From Polytrichum commune (Eukaryota; Streptophyta; Polytrichopsida; Polytrichales; Polytrichaceae), in the NCBI GenBank assembly GCA_950295325.1, contig OX485803.1, positions 22,382,001 through 22,446,000 of the forward strand: DNA of 64,000 nt, written 5' to 3'. Made by a program: the position numbers and the translations under genes. The notes beneath the pieces are model-generated. The model was not told where the DNA came from. It did not search any database and was given only the letters and a program-made list of their open reading frames with translations. Of this stretch, positions 1 through 10,130 are shown piece by piece (within the stretch, counting starts at the first letter, position 1; each line of letters opens with the position of its first letter).

Positions 1-782
1 TAAAAAGCACCGGATTTATCTCTTCAGGTGCATCAGCACTATAATTTTACTTGTCGTTCATGCAGTTCCTGTTCTGGTGCTGATTATCTTCTTTTTTCTT
101 CACATCTACATCAGGTTCAGTGTGTAGTTTCAGACTTCCATTTGATTCAACCTACCTCCATTACTACATATTTCAGTCCTTCCTCTACAGGATAGGCTGA
201 AGTGGTCCAGAAAAATGTGATGAGCAGCTGTATTCCAAGTGTATTGCAACTGAAGGAAGTGTTAATCTGAAGCAACAGTACAAATCATGCATGTGAATGA
301 ATAATAAATATCACACAAGCCCAATCGGTTTATACATTCAATGCGAAGTGGAAGGCACAATGGCGAGTGACTTAAGGTAGACATGTCTTATTTAAACACC
401 CACTGCTGGGTGCAGAATGGATCAATATTCTCCTGAACAAACAATTCTAGTAAGCACATCAAGGATTAATATGATGGCTCATTGATTGGGATAGCCAAAT
501 AGTCAATTCTCAACACCTGTTCGACACTAACCACTTTAAGCACACCTATGCATCTACTTAAGAAGATCGCATATATGATCTAGAATACTCCATCACAGAT
601 TGAGGTTTACTCACCTCGAACTCATATTTATGACATTGAATTTTACAAGATTTGCTAATTGACTAGGTTTTTCTCCTAGATTTATTGCTCACCAGAAGAC
701 GCCAAACCTTGTGGAAGTAACTATAATAGGCTCCTCTACCTCAGTGCCATAATGATCCTAACATTTTGTTTGGGTGTCCCAG
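1..782 (+). other. Intron of the CYP71 gene (5' end outside window)
   Basis: I see no coding similarity here. The acceptor is ...GGGTGTCCCAG at 769-782, so the intron is at least 782 bp. Its second half (about 470-740) resembles 4027-4270 beyond the LINE remnant. Shared order includes a TTGGGATA-G/T-CCAAA block followed by CAATACTCAACAC-like and TTCAACACT-like words, which suggests a dispersed repeat inside the intron. Confidence 0.6.
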
Positions 783-1918
783 CCGGAGGGAACCTGAGGA
801 TGCCGAAGATGCAAGTAAAGGGCGTGATGTCTTCAATGAGAAGCCACCTCCTGAAGAGCTCCTTGCTATTTCGGATATTGGCAAGTTGACCACAACCTCC
901 TTGCCTGAGAATGTGGTATGGAATTCTACTTCACATTCATCTTTAAACTTTCAAACTGCATCTGTTCATTCTCATCAAAATGGTGAGACTAGTATATTAG
1001 GGCTAAAAATATTTTCCAGATATATTTGTCCTGCAATTCTGGTCTCAGCTTTCCACCATCTTTTTGTTGATTAAGTGAATTTGTTGGTTCATCTTATTCT
1101 ACAGATCATGCATACAACATTAGGGGATCTTCATGTACGCTTGTACCCAGAAGAGTGTCCACGAACTGTGGAAAATTTTACCACCCATTGCCGAAATGGA
1201 TATTATGACAACCTGATTTTCCACCGAGTTATCAAAGGCTTTATGATTCAGACTGGTGACCCCCTCGGGGATGGCACGGGAGGGCAATCAATCTGGGGAG
1301 GTGAATTTGAAGATGAATTTCACAAAAGGTGCTTCCAAAATCTTAGTGTCCCCCTCCCACATGTACTCTACTTTCAATAAGTCGCCATTCATATCCATTG
1401 GATTAACTGTAGGGCCTCTATTAAATCTGCTCCAAATGGTTTGGGTAATTTTAGTTGCAAATACCTGACCTAGTTGAAACAGGCCCTTGTACTTTGTGTA
1501 AATGAAAGGTAACTTATTTGCCCGTTTATTCTTGCAGTTTGCGGCACGACCGACCTTTTACATTTTCTATGGCAAATGCTGGCCCAAATACCAATGGTTC
1601 ACAGTTTTTTATCACAACTGTAGCCACTCCATGGCTAGATAATAAGCACACTGTATTTGGACGTATCGTGAAGGGCATGGATGTCGTCCAGGTTGGTTAA
1701 TCAACTTTTTCCTTTTTCAACTGTTATTGTTTCTCAAACTTCTGCAATGCTCAATTCTTCTCCAAGATACCTCAACATATTACAATTTGGGTTTGTGATT
1801 GAGTCTTTTCTAAATATTCTGTTATGTCATACAGGCCATTGAGAAGGTGAAGACAGACAAGAATGACAAGCCTTACACAGACGTGAAGATTCTGAACGTC
1901 ACTGTACCAAAATTGTAG
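783..1918 (+). CDS. CYP71: WD40-cyclophilin (CYP71/PPWD1-type peptidyl-prolyl isomerase), C-terminal part
   Basis: This is the cyclophilin domain of a nuclear WD40-cyclophilin, the family of Arabidopsis CYP71 and human PPWD1. CYP71 is known to bind histone H3 and act in chromatin silencing and meristem development. I place four coding exons at 783-915, 1105-1328, 1538-1691 and 1835-1918 (TAG). Their GT-AG junctions keep phase: AAAAG|GT joins TTGCAG|T to give the Ser of [10 protein letters not shown]. The first exon encodes the pre-cyclophilin linker (RREPED..., [14 protein letters not shown]). The isomerase core shows [14 protein letters not shown] (catalytic Arg and Phe), [14 protein letters not shown] and [10 protein letters not shown] (Trp and His), and ends NVTVPKL, so all expected active-site residues are present. 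The WD40 repeats lie upstream of the window; bases 1-782 read as intron. Identification is confident. Only about 190 residues are visible. Confidence 0.93.
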
Positions 1919-3099
1919 CGTAATGGAGTTTGCCTTCTTTAGATCTGGCAGAATCTGCTTGTACATCCAGTAGTCATTCGCTTTCAGATGTAGATGTAGA
2001 CAGTTGGTACAAAATCAATCATGTTTGCATATTTTGACAACAACCATTTTTTATGTCTTTTGCTTGAGCTGCACAATACACAATTGATGAGAATTTCATT
2101 GAGGCTACAATCAACAAACGAAAGTGTGGTGCACAACCAAACCGACCTGTGCACACCTGGGCACCCGGTCAAAGTATCATACTAGATTAGACTTTTGTCC
2201 GCTAGTTGAAATATAATAATGCCGGAGCCTTTTATTTCAATCAACTTACATTTTTGACAGTTAATTACACATTGTAAAATGTTAAGCTGTATAGTTACAC
2301 ATAGTACAATGATCATTCTTACAAATTAATTCATTCTGGTAGTAACCAGTACTTGAAAATATCATATCGAAATTGAAACTGACTGAAATACATTCTTCCT
2401 AGTAAGTTTGAAATCATAGCTTCCAAATATTTAAGGGTTTCAAATCCTTGAAGATCTTCAAATTGTCATGTTTTTAGTATTTTGTGTCACTCATGCAATA
2501 CAAAGTAACACTTTAAACGTCCCTTCTCCTGAGTGCTTTGAAATACTTGATTAAATGTTGATTTGAAGTGTTGATTGATTGAATGTTGATTTAGAATTAT
2601 AATTGAAGGCCTGCCGCAGAGATTCATGACAACCCTCACCAAAACTCTAGATGGACTTCAATTGCTAATTTTGGATTCAAAAAAATCCTAAATGATTCAA
2701 GGAGGATTCCAGTGCATGCACACCCCAATCCCAGGTGCATTAGAACAACCTCACAAAGACTTAACAATGTTATGAATGACATCTTGTGTAGCAAATCTCT
2801 TCATTAAACATACTATGCTGTGTTTGATGGATTCACCACCATATCATGCACAGGTTCCATCAGAAGCCATCTTTGTTTCATGCAATGTAAACATATCTCA
2901 TTCAAACCCTCTAGCCTTGTTTAAAAATGTACTTTGGGTGCAAAATGCCATTAACATTGTCTCAAAACGAACATTTCTAGCATCATTCTCAAAATCAAAT
3001 TTACGACAGCTCATTACCATTTAGAGTAGCAAAAACATCATCAGATACCAACCTCACGGAGATCATAAGAAACTTACAATCGAAGTTCATTAAAAATAG
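1919..3099. other. CYP71 3' UTR and anonymous AT-rich DNA
   Basis: The stretch after the stop codon is presumably 3' UTR for the first few hundred bases; AATAAT near 2215 is a weak candidate polyadenylation element. From about 2640 the sequence may already be a much-decayed part of the LINE fragment that becomes recognisable at about 3100, but I could not read conserved residues there. Confidence 0.4.
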
Positions 3100-3875
3100 A
3101 ACACAACAAGCTAACATTTGGAAGAGCCAAACAACATTGAGAAATGGGTCTCAAATAACCACAAACTCTCAAACGGCTTTTGGGAAAATGAAACAAATAA
3201 TTGATGCACAAACTACACAAATTTTCCCAATATACTTGGGATACCACAAGGATGGGAAAGAAATACATAAATCCCTCTTTTGGCAAAGGACACACACACA
3301 CACCTATCCTAATTGCACACTAATTCAGTACAACGACATAGAAACATGCACACACTTACTATCCCTCTTAAACAACTAATTCCTCAAAGGCCTTAGAATA
3401 GCAAGACATAATGATGTCATCCATCAACCCACTAACCTCCTCAGTGCATGTGTACACACAAAACACTTCAAACTCACTAATGCAAACACACAAGAGAACA
3501 TACATGAATACAATGCCATCCCACCCCTAGATCCTAAAATGCATAAGCAACACCACATGGTGCACATGCCTAGCAAAACTATGACCCGATTTTGTCTACA
3601 TAAATGGAACCATGTCGGAGCAAAGCAATCCCCTATTACACAACCGCATCATCCGAATAATCGCATTCACATTCACACACAATAGGTGTACTAGAAAGCT
3701 TACATATCCTCCCAACAATCATCATAAATAACGAAATCAATGCACCTAATAGCCATCAAATACCTAGTCCGTAATAAACGAGTTTTAGACAACAAGCAAA
3801 CACCGATGCCCCCCCCCCCCCACGACCCCCCAACCACCACCACCACCACCACCATAGAAAGGGGAATAACAATAA
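3100..3875 (+). mobile_element. Decayed LINE fragment (C-terminal end of the polyprotein)
   Basis: Conceptual translation in shifting frames gives pieces matching the 3' part of a plant non-LTR retrotransposon polyprotein. They include a CTHLLSL-like motif, KGLRIARHNDVIHQ (about 3388-3430) and, at about 3755-3810, IKYLVRNKRVLDNKQTPMPPPP, followed by a CAC microsatellite. The same motifs, in the form IEGLSIAQHNKAVHQIA, are encoded on the minus strand near 15.5 kb, so the window holds two members of one LINE family in opposite orientations. Frameshifts and stops are frequent, so it cannot be active. The 5' limit is uncertain because homology fades upstream of 3100. Confidence 0.7.
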
Positions 3876-4855
3876 CCTATAAACTCATGATATGTAATAA
3901 TAGCCTACCTAATAAACTTTACTATTGTACCAAAGGGACTCTTGAACAAAACAGGGCAAACGGGCTCAACTTCATGTCAGTATTAATACCAAAGTTGTAT
4001 TTATTTTATTTTTCTTTATGTCACCTCATTGGTTGGGATATCCAAAAAGCCAATACTCAACACATGTTCAACACTCATCACGTCGTGCACACGTATATAA
4101 CCGCTTAAGACAATAGTATATATGTTCTTCAAATAAGTGTCCCAATCTGGACATTTTGTCACTTTGGTCTCATTCTTATGTCATTGCATTTGTATAAGAT
4201 TTGAGATGCCCTAAACCAAGAGAGTACTAAGTTTAAAGTAACCTCTCTTTGTGCAACCGGAAGTCCTCATTTAGTATGTAAGGTATGCATGCCTTAATTG
4301 ACCACTACTCTAAGAAGACCCAAATGTTTCAGTGGTATTTGGCAAGGCTTGTAGTTAAGAACAAACACCAAAAAAGACACATGTTATGATGAGATTGGAC
4401 TACATGCTAAAAAATCAAATCAAATCAAATACTATTCTATGTTTAGTACTTAGCACAATTGGGAGGAGCTATCTAATCACTTAAAGGGAAAGTAGAATCT
4501 TCACTTCAACCTCTTATTAGATTTTGCATCTCAACTCCAAATTTCACACTAGAAACAACCATCTTCATGATTCATAATTGTTGACTAGATGAGACAATTC
4601 GAGACAATTCATGATCCCATCCAACAGTCAAGAGTGTATGTGGAGTTGGAAGTGCTCGCTATAGAGTAGACAAACCCATTTCAGATAACCCGCCCCCCAC
4701 CACCACCATCACCACATGTCCCCAATCTTAACACATAGAGTCCCCTAAAACAGCAAAGTTCCACACATGGAACCGTCATTTTCTAACGTGATGGAAAAAG
4801 TTGTGAAGAATCACTCATGTAGCCTTCACATTTGGTGTGATGGATAAGGTAGCTT
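3876..4855. other. Intergenic; repeat-like sequence without genes
   Basis: No gene is seen. 4027-4270 resembles part of the CYP71 intron at 470-740. 4320-4440 contains the dispersed K-family words (CTTGTAGTTAAGAAC, ACACATGTTATGATG, GATTGGACTACATG). 4570-4700 contains a block (GAGACAATTC... ATCCAACAGTCAAGA) that recurs near 14740-14840 and 51520-51610. Confidence 0.5.
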
Positions 4856-4959
4856 AAAAGGGCACGGATTTGGGTTCCTTGAAAAGGGCATGGATTTGAG
4901 CTCCTTGAAAGGGCACAGATATGGGTTCCTTGACAAGGGCACGGATTTGGGTTCCTTAA
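4856..4959 (+). repeat. 26-bp minisatellite, four units
   Basis: Four consecutive units of about 26 bp, of the type AAAAGGGCACGGATTTGGGT plus TCCTTG, with a few substitutions. A paralogous sequence at about 45900-46015, with the same flanks (AGCCTTCACATTYGGTGTGATG before, GTACTCAAG-like after), contains only one full unit. The array therefore expanded locally in this copy. Confidence 0.85.
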
Positions 4960-5369
4960 CAAGGACACTTATTGTGCTCAAGTTTTTGTCCTCCGGATAT
5001 CAAAAATAAGTCGACCTATGTTGTGAATATGGGTTGGGAAAAATCTTGCCTTTAAAAACTTACGGTAAATTTGAAACTAAAAAATGAGTTGTGATTTTTT
5101 ATTTTTTTGGTTAAACATTGTGATATCAATTTCTAGGCCTGTGAAATATCACCCCAAAATCACAACTGTGCTATACTTATGCAAAATTGCTTAAAGGTAA
5201 CGGAAAGTTACTTGCACTTATAGGTACGTAAGTTAGGTACCCTCACACTATAGAGGGGATGGGAGGCCATCGAACAAACACATGGCCCAATCTTCAATAC
5301 TTATAGTTTGGATTGAGTGACCAAGTTGTGTGCCTTTCCCACTTGTTGTGGGCATAAAATTGGGGGCAG

Positions 5370-5880
5370 CCATGTGCAAGGGACCGGCCACAATCCAATG
5401 AACGGGGAGAACCGGCCGCCACACTATTTTGTCAAATTGGTGTGGGTTGCCATTGAGAGTTACGTGTTGCTATATTTCGTTTACCGACACCATCGTTTTT
5501 CAACAACTACATTATATCATCTTCTATGTGTGTGTCTTAACTACTTGTGTTATTTGGGTAAAAATGTTGCCCTCAGCAAAAAGTTATATATCAACACGGT
5601 AACCCACACTATTTAAACAAAATCGAGTAGTTGCATGTGAACCCGTTGAGTTTGAGAAAGAACTGGTTGAAGTTCAAGACGTTAGGAAGATTACCCATTG
5701 TTTAGAGGAATTTTAGCGAATATACCCCCATTTAATGAAGAATATACCTCATACGATGTCAACATGGTAACCAGTTGGACTTGGTAATAGTAGGATCGCA
5801 ACCAATTATGCTTAAAAGTCTTCCCCGACACTGGAACAATCTTACCACCCTTGATGTTTATGGTTGGATATTCATCCCAA
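5370..5880 (+). repeat. ACCGGTT-rich repeat family J, copy 1, carrying MITE A
   Basis: The order is GAACGGGGA-AACCGGC, MITE A (5422-5627), then TGAACCCGTTGAGTTTGAGA, AACTGGTTGAAGTTCAAGAC, TTTAGAGGAATTTTAGCG, TATACC, AACCAGTTGGACTTGG and TTCCCCGACACTGG. The same order recurs at 8.5-8.9, 37.26-37.51 and 53.22-53.85 kb, and inverted at 9.89-10.13 kb. I see no coding capacity. The superfamily is unknown. Confidence 0.75.
5422..5627. mobile_element. MITE family A, copy 1 (206 bp)
   Basis: Long imperfect terminal inverted repeats: left CACTATTTTGTCAAATTGGT then GTGGGTTGCCAT; the right end is the complement, finishing at ...CGAG next to TA. The left TA has decayed to CA. The element sits in J copy 1 at the same site as in J copy 2. 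Confidence 0.85.
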
Positions 5881-5993
5881 CTATTTTCTAACAACAAAAG
5901 AATTGAACAAGTTCATAGCATAATTCAGCTCTATAACAGTGTTATGTGGGACCGACAATTTTCCACGAAATATTTCCCACATTGAGCATGGTA

Positions 5994-6351
5994 CACTAAA
6001 TAGTCCTATTAGTGTGGGCGGAAAATCAGCATGGAAATAAATAGCGTAGGCTACATTGATTTTCGAATCAAGGTGGAATTAATGTAGATCCAAGACCCCG
6101 GGTCTTCCCCTAAATCTTCATGAAGATCTCCGACCAACACATTGTATATTAGTTATAAAACAAAAGTAGCACAAAAGAAAACAATCACCCACATTCAGTT
6201 TCCAGAAAAACCATCAATGCGTTCCCTACACTAATCTCTACTACATTTAGCATGGTTAGTAAATTAATGCCACCCACATTAATCCACATGAAGAGAATTA
6301 GAGTGGCCGGATGAAAATCACTATGGCCCACAGTCTTAGGGCTAATTAGCG
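5994..6351. mobile_element. MITE family D, copy 1 (358 bp)
   Basis: The ends are CACTAAATAGTCCTATTAGT (left) and, read from the right end inward, CGCTAATTAGCCCTAAGACT. It is flanked by TA on both sides (5992-5993 and 6352-6353). The interior includes GACCCCGGGTCTTCCCC and TTCATGAAGA. A shorter relative lies at 48512-48713. Confidence 0.8.
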
Positions 6352-6429
6352 TACTCATAAGTGTAAGCGTCGGTACACCACGGCCATGTTTCAAGGGTCG
6401 AAAGTTTGGCTAAAATTAAACTAGAGGTA

Positions 6430-6693
6430 CATCAAATATGATACTTATTAGTGTCATTTGGTACTTAAATGTCACTATGGCAACTTTTCGGATGACACAT
6501 CTTACGAAGAAGTGAACAAATACTGTCATGGACGATGGATGAGTTCATCCATTGCCCGAAACCCTACCTTCTCTCGTTGGCAACTTGTGATGAAAGATTG
6601 TCACAGACGCTTCATTGAAACATGGATGAAACCATCACTTGGTAAGTGACCGTAATTGCAACACTGTAAATCCATACCCCCCCAAACAAAACC

Positions 6694-6724
<31 letters not shown>

Positions 6725-6827
6725 CACAAGGAGCGACAAATGAGGCGGGCTTATCGTTTAGTGTTGGTGACACCACACCACGCTTTACAATTAGTAGGAT
6801 TGGTGACACTAAACATCATGTTTAGCG
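6430..6827. mobile_element. MITE family E, copy 1 (398 bp)
   Basis: Terminal repeats: left CATCAAATATGATACTTATT-AGTGTC; right GACACTAAACATCATGTTTA-GCG; TA on each side (6428-6429, 6828-6829). The interior has a conserved block with ATGGACGATGGATGAGTTCA, CCCTACCTTCTCTCG and AACTTGTGATGAAAGATTGT. A run of about 29 A follows CCAAACAAAACC. Short reading frames through it are not credible genes. Confidence 0.85.
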
Positions 6828-7563
6828 TACTAATCATCGACACTAATCTGGTTCCGACACTGCAAAGATGCTAGAACTGGGGAGCGGATTGAGTTAACAG
6901 GACCAATACCCCACTTGCCTTGTGGTCACTTAACACGAGCAATAGGGACATGCATGGGAGCTTATGGCACAAATCACCAAATATGATACTTAGTAGTGCC
7001 ATTCGGTACTTAAATGTCACTATGGCAACTTTTCGGATGGCACAGTCTTACGAAGAAATGAACAAATACTGTTATGGACGATGGATGAGTTCATCCATTG
7101 CCCGAAACCCTACCTTCTCTCGTCGGCAACTTGTGATGAAAGATTGTCACGGACGCTTCATTGAAACATGGATGAAACAATCACTCGGTAAGCGAATGTA
7201 ATTGCAACACTGTAAATCCATACCCCCCCCCCCCCCAAATTTTTTTTTTTAATTAAATAATTAAATAATTAAATTACAAGGAGCGACAAACAATGCGGGG
7301 TGACAAACGTTTAGTGTTGGTGACACTTTACGATTAGTACTGAGCGAGACAATTAGTAGGGTTGGTGACACTAAACACCGTGTTTAGCGAACTAATCATT
7401 TGCACTAATCTGGTTCCGACACCGCCAAAGATCCTGGAACTGGGGAGCGGATTGATGAGTTAACAGGACCAATACCCCAGGTGCCTTGTGGTGACTTGAC
7501 ACGAGCAACAGGGACATGCACGGGAGGTCAGTGGGCCGGAGGAGCTTATGGCACAAATCACCA
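6433..7563 (+). repeat. Direct tandem duplication of about 0.55 kb (two units)
   Basis: Unit 1 is about 6433-6977 and unit 2 about 6978-7563. Both contain a family E element followed by the same flank and end with TTATGGCACAAATCACCA. The junction lies at a CAYCAA microhomology. The units differ by scattered substitutions and small insertions (for example GGTCAGTGGGCCGGA only in unit 2), so the duplication is not recent. Confidence 0.8.
6975..7389. mobile_element. MITE family E, copy 2, in a local tandem duplication
   Basis: Nearly the same as copy 1, including the block ATGGACGATGGATGAGTTCA. Here the TA at the left end is replaced by AT and the tract near 7224 is C-rich instead of A-rich. 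The sequence to the right (AACTGGGGAGCGGATTGA ... GGAGCTTATGGCACAAATCA) also follows copy 1, so element plus flank were duplicated together. Confidence 0.85.
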
Positions 7564-7795
7564 ACTTAGTTGTCTTCACATTATTCGCTCATGCAAAGGC
7601 CGCTCCAGTGTCCAGGCAAGATTTTCTTTAGGCATAAGTTAATCGGTCCACCTCCCACTGTTCCCAAGGACATGTCCGTTGCATGTCGAAAACCTTTTCT
7701 TTCCGCTTTTTTTCTTCATACCATGGTTTCTCGAATGAGCGTTTTCTTGATCCCGGACTGCAAAGATTTGCGAAGGAAAGTGATGGTGCCACATG

Positions 7796-8283
7796 ACACC
7801 CTAAACTCCGTAGTATCACACCTGTGGCAACCAAAAGTGCACGTGATATTACGGGGTTTCGTAGTGTTGACATGGACACGTGATGTTGTAGAACTAGTGT
7901 AATAGCATGTGACACTGTGGAATAACATAAAGGGAGATGTGAGGACAATGTGAATGCGTTCTTCCGTCACCTAGTACGCTACTGTGGTCCACTCCACTTG
8001 GCCTTCCCGGGCGATGTGGCGGACGCATGCACCAACACTCAACAAGTGGCATCAAAAGAAGAAGAAGAAGAAGACACTCGACATGTTGACACATGGTGCA
8101 GTGCGAGGGTGTGGACTGACTTCTTGGGTGGGTTGCAATGATGACGAATTTCGTGATATAAGGGAGAGAAATGTGACGATGAGGAGTGAGATTTGAACTA
8201 CGAACAATCCGTTCCCTAGGGTTTCGGGATATTGGAGAGTGTGTCACATTGGGGGGGGGGTGATATTACGGAGTTTAGGGTGT
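7796..8283. mobile_element. TIR element family F, copy 1 (488 bp, uninterrupted)
   Basis: The ends are ACACCCTAAACTCCGTAGTA (left) and, inward from the right, ACACCCTAAACTCCGTAATA. Identical ATG triplets flank it (7793-7795 and 8284-8286), suggesting a 3-bp target duplication. The interior has GTGGCAACCAAAAGTGCACG at 7824, exactly the sequence split by the hAT element in copy 2, and a run of 10 G at 8251-8260. It encodes nothing recognisable. Confidence 0.75.
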
Positions 8284-8286
8284 ATG

Positions 8287-8930
8287 TTCTACAAATTTGT
8301 CCAAAATGTCCAGTGATTTCCCTGAAGTCTTGAACTTCAACCGGTTATTCCTCAAACTCAACCGGTTCATCTGTAACTAGCAGCCGGTTCACCGGTTCTC
8401 CTTGTTCATTGGGCCACTCCTGTGGGAAAGTTGGTGGTCAATGCACCTGGTCCCTCGCTTTTCAGCTACAGATTCAGTGAACGGGGAAGAGCCAACCGTT
8501 ACACTGTTTTCTCTTATTAGTGTGGGTTGCCATTCGGAGGTACGTGTTGCTATAACTTACTATGAACATCATCATTTTTTACCAACCAAGTTATGTCATA
8601 TTCCTTTGTGTGCGTGCTAACTACGTACTTATGTTATTCGGGTTTAAAATGATGCTTTCAGTAAAATGTTATAGCAATGTGAAACTCCAAATGGTAACCC
8701 ACACTAATTAGATACATTGGTGTAGTTACAGATGAACCAGTTGAGTTTGAGAAATAACCAGTTGAAGTTCACGAGTTCGGGGAAAGTACTGATCGTTTTA
8801 GAGGAATCTGTGTGGAATATACCTCGAATTGATAACGAAGAGCCGGAAGCATGTAACGGGATGGACTTGGAAACACTAGGATCTTCACCGATTAGGCCCA
8901 AAAAAACTCCCCGGACACTGTTGAGGTTCG
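8287..8930. repeat. ACCGGTT repeat family J, copy 2: foldback with MITE A inside
   Basis: The left arm (8315-8430) is inverted relative to the right arm (8480-8930): AACTTCAACCGGTTATTCCT on the left pairs with AGGAATAACC... type sequence on the right (AGAAATAACCAGTTGAAGTT). MITE A occupies 8502-8722 in the right arm. The right arm continues with TTTAGAGGAATCTGTGTGGA, ATGGACTTGGAAACACTAGG and CTCCCCGGACACTG, as in the other J copies. Confidence 0.7.
8502..8722. mobile_element. MITE family A, copy 2 (221 bp)
   Basis: Left end CACTGTTTTCTCTTATTAGT, then GTGGGTTGCCATTCGGAG; the right end is the inverse, ending ATTGGTG. It is flanked by TA (8500-8501 and 8723-8724). J copies at 37.3 and 53.3 kb have the empty site (CCGCTAGTTATAGATGAACC), which fixes the ends and shows a TA duplication. 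Confidence 0.9.
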
Positions 8931-9159
8931 CAATGACTATGTAAACTCATCCTTTGCATAGATGGGTATATTATAACATGTTAAATGACTATTTTAAGAC
9001 TATTCAATTTTGAAATTAAGATCAAAAACTCCAAATTAGCATAATGGAGTCTAGTCGAAATGAACCAACCCTCATGTGGAGGCCACACATGTATGAAATC
9101 GGCCTTGACATGTGCCTAACTTCGAGGAGTTTGATTTGAAGGTCGGTCCCTCTTGTATT

Positions 9160-9640
9160 GGGTACAAAAGCGTTCAACTTTGATCCAAGACAACACTTTT
9201 GCAAGGGTTACAACCTCCGTTTCCGATCGGAGCTAGAAAAAGGCACTTTTAACCCCTCCCCCCCCCCCCCCCCCCAAAAAAAAAAAAAAAAAAAGAGGGA
9301 CCGATCTTGAAACCAAGCTCGTCGAAGTTAGACACATGTGAAGGCTTGAATTCTTTTCACCTTGACTTACCAAACTCCGTTTCAAATCCAATGTTTTCAA
9401 ACATGTGGGTATAACGTCCGTTCTCAACTTTGATCCAAGACAACGGTTTTGCAAGGCTTACAACCTTTGTGTTCTGATCAGAGTTGACAAAATAAAATAA
9501 AAACACTTTCAACCCAAAAAAAATCCTCGAAGGTAGACATCCGTGAAGGCTAGAATTCTTTTTACCTCGGCTTACCAAAATGTGTTGCCAAACCAGTGTT
9601 TTCAAACGTGTGCTCCCCCCCCCCCCCCCCCCCAATTTTT
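9160..9640. repeat. Diverged tandem repeat (period about 205-255 bp) with poly-C and poly-A tracts
   Basis: CAACTTTGATCCAAGACAAC occurs at 9173 and 9427, and GTGAAGGCTTGAATTCTTTT-like sequence at about 9339 and 9544. Homopolymers interrupt it: 18 C at 9258-9275 followed by about 19 A, and 19 C at 9615-9633. No gene is seen. Confidence 0.6.
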
Positions 9641-9889
9641 ATACTAGAGCCCTTTCATCCACAATGGATGAATTTACACAACCATCACAAATCCCAAGCC
9701 TCTCGTTCATTTCTTTCTGCCCCTGTACATAGTCTTCCGTCTATTGTACGAGGTAAGTGCATGGCGCTCATAGAATATCAAGGGTACGTCCACCAAGGTG
9801 GGAAGCCGCTACCGGGCTCCCTTTCATTGCTCCACCACATGGGGTACACTAACTTACATTCATTTTGGGGCATCATAGCCATGAGTCCA

Positions 9890-10130
9890 AGCAATGATCC
9901 GGGAGGTTTTGGGGCATGCATAATCAGTTGAGATCCTAGTGTTTGCAAGTCCAACCGGTTACATGTTGTTCACATCCTCCGGTTTTTCTTTATTAAATCG
10001 GGATATATTCTTTTGTAGATTCCTCTAGAATGATCGGTAATTGTCCTGCAATCTTGAACTTCAACCGGTTATTTCTCAAACTCAACCGGTTCATCTGTAA
10101 CTAATTGCCGGTTCTCCCCGATCATAGAGT
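9890..10130 (-). repeat. ACCGGTT repeat family J, copy 3 (inverted)
   Basis: Contains GATCCTAGTGTTTGCAAGTC, AACTTCAACCGGTTATTTCT and AACTCAACCGGTTCATCTGT, the inverse of the right-hand arms of the other J copies. No MITE A is present in this copy. Confidence 0.7.

Noticed and set aside
5422-8722. CACTA-superfamily assignment for MITEs A, D and E
   Set aside because: The ends begin CACT(A), but the flanking triplets do not match; only TA is duplicated, confirmed by the J empty sites.
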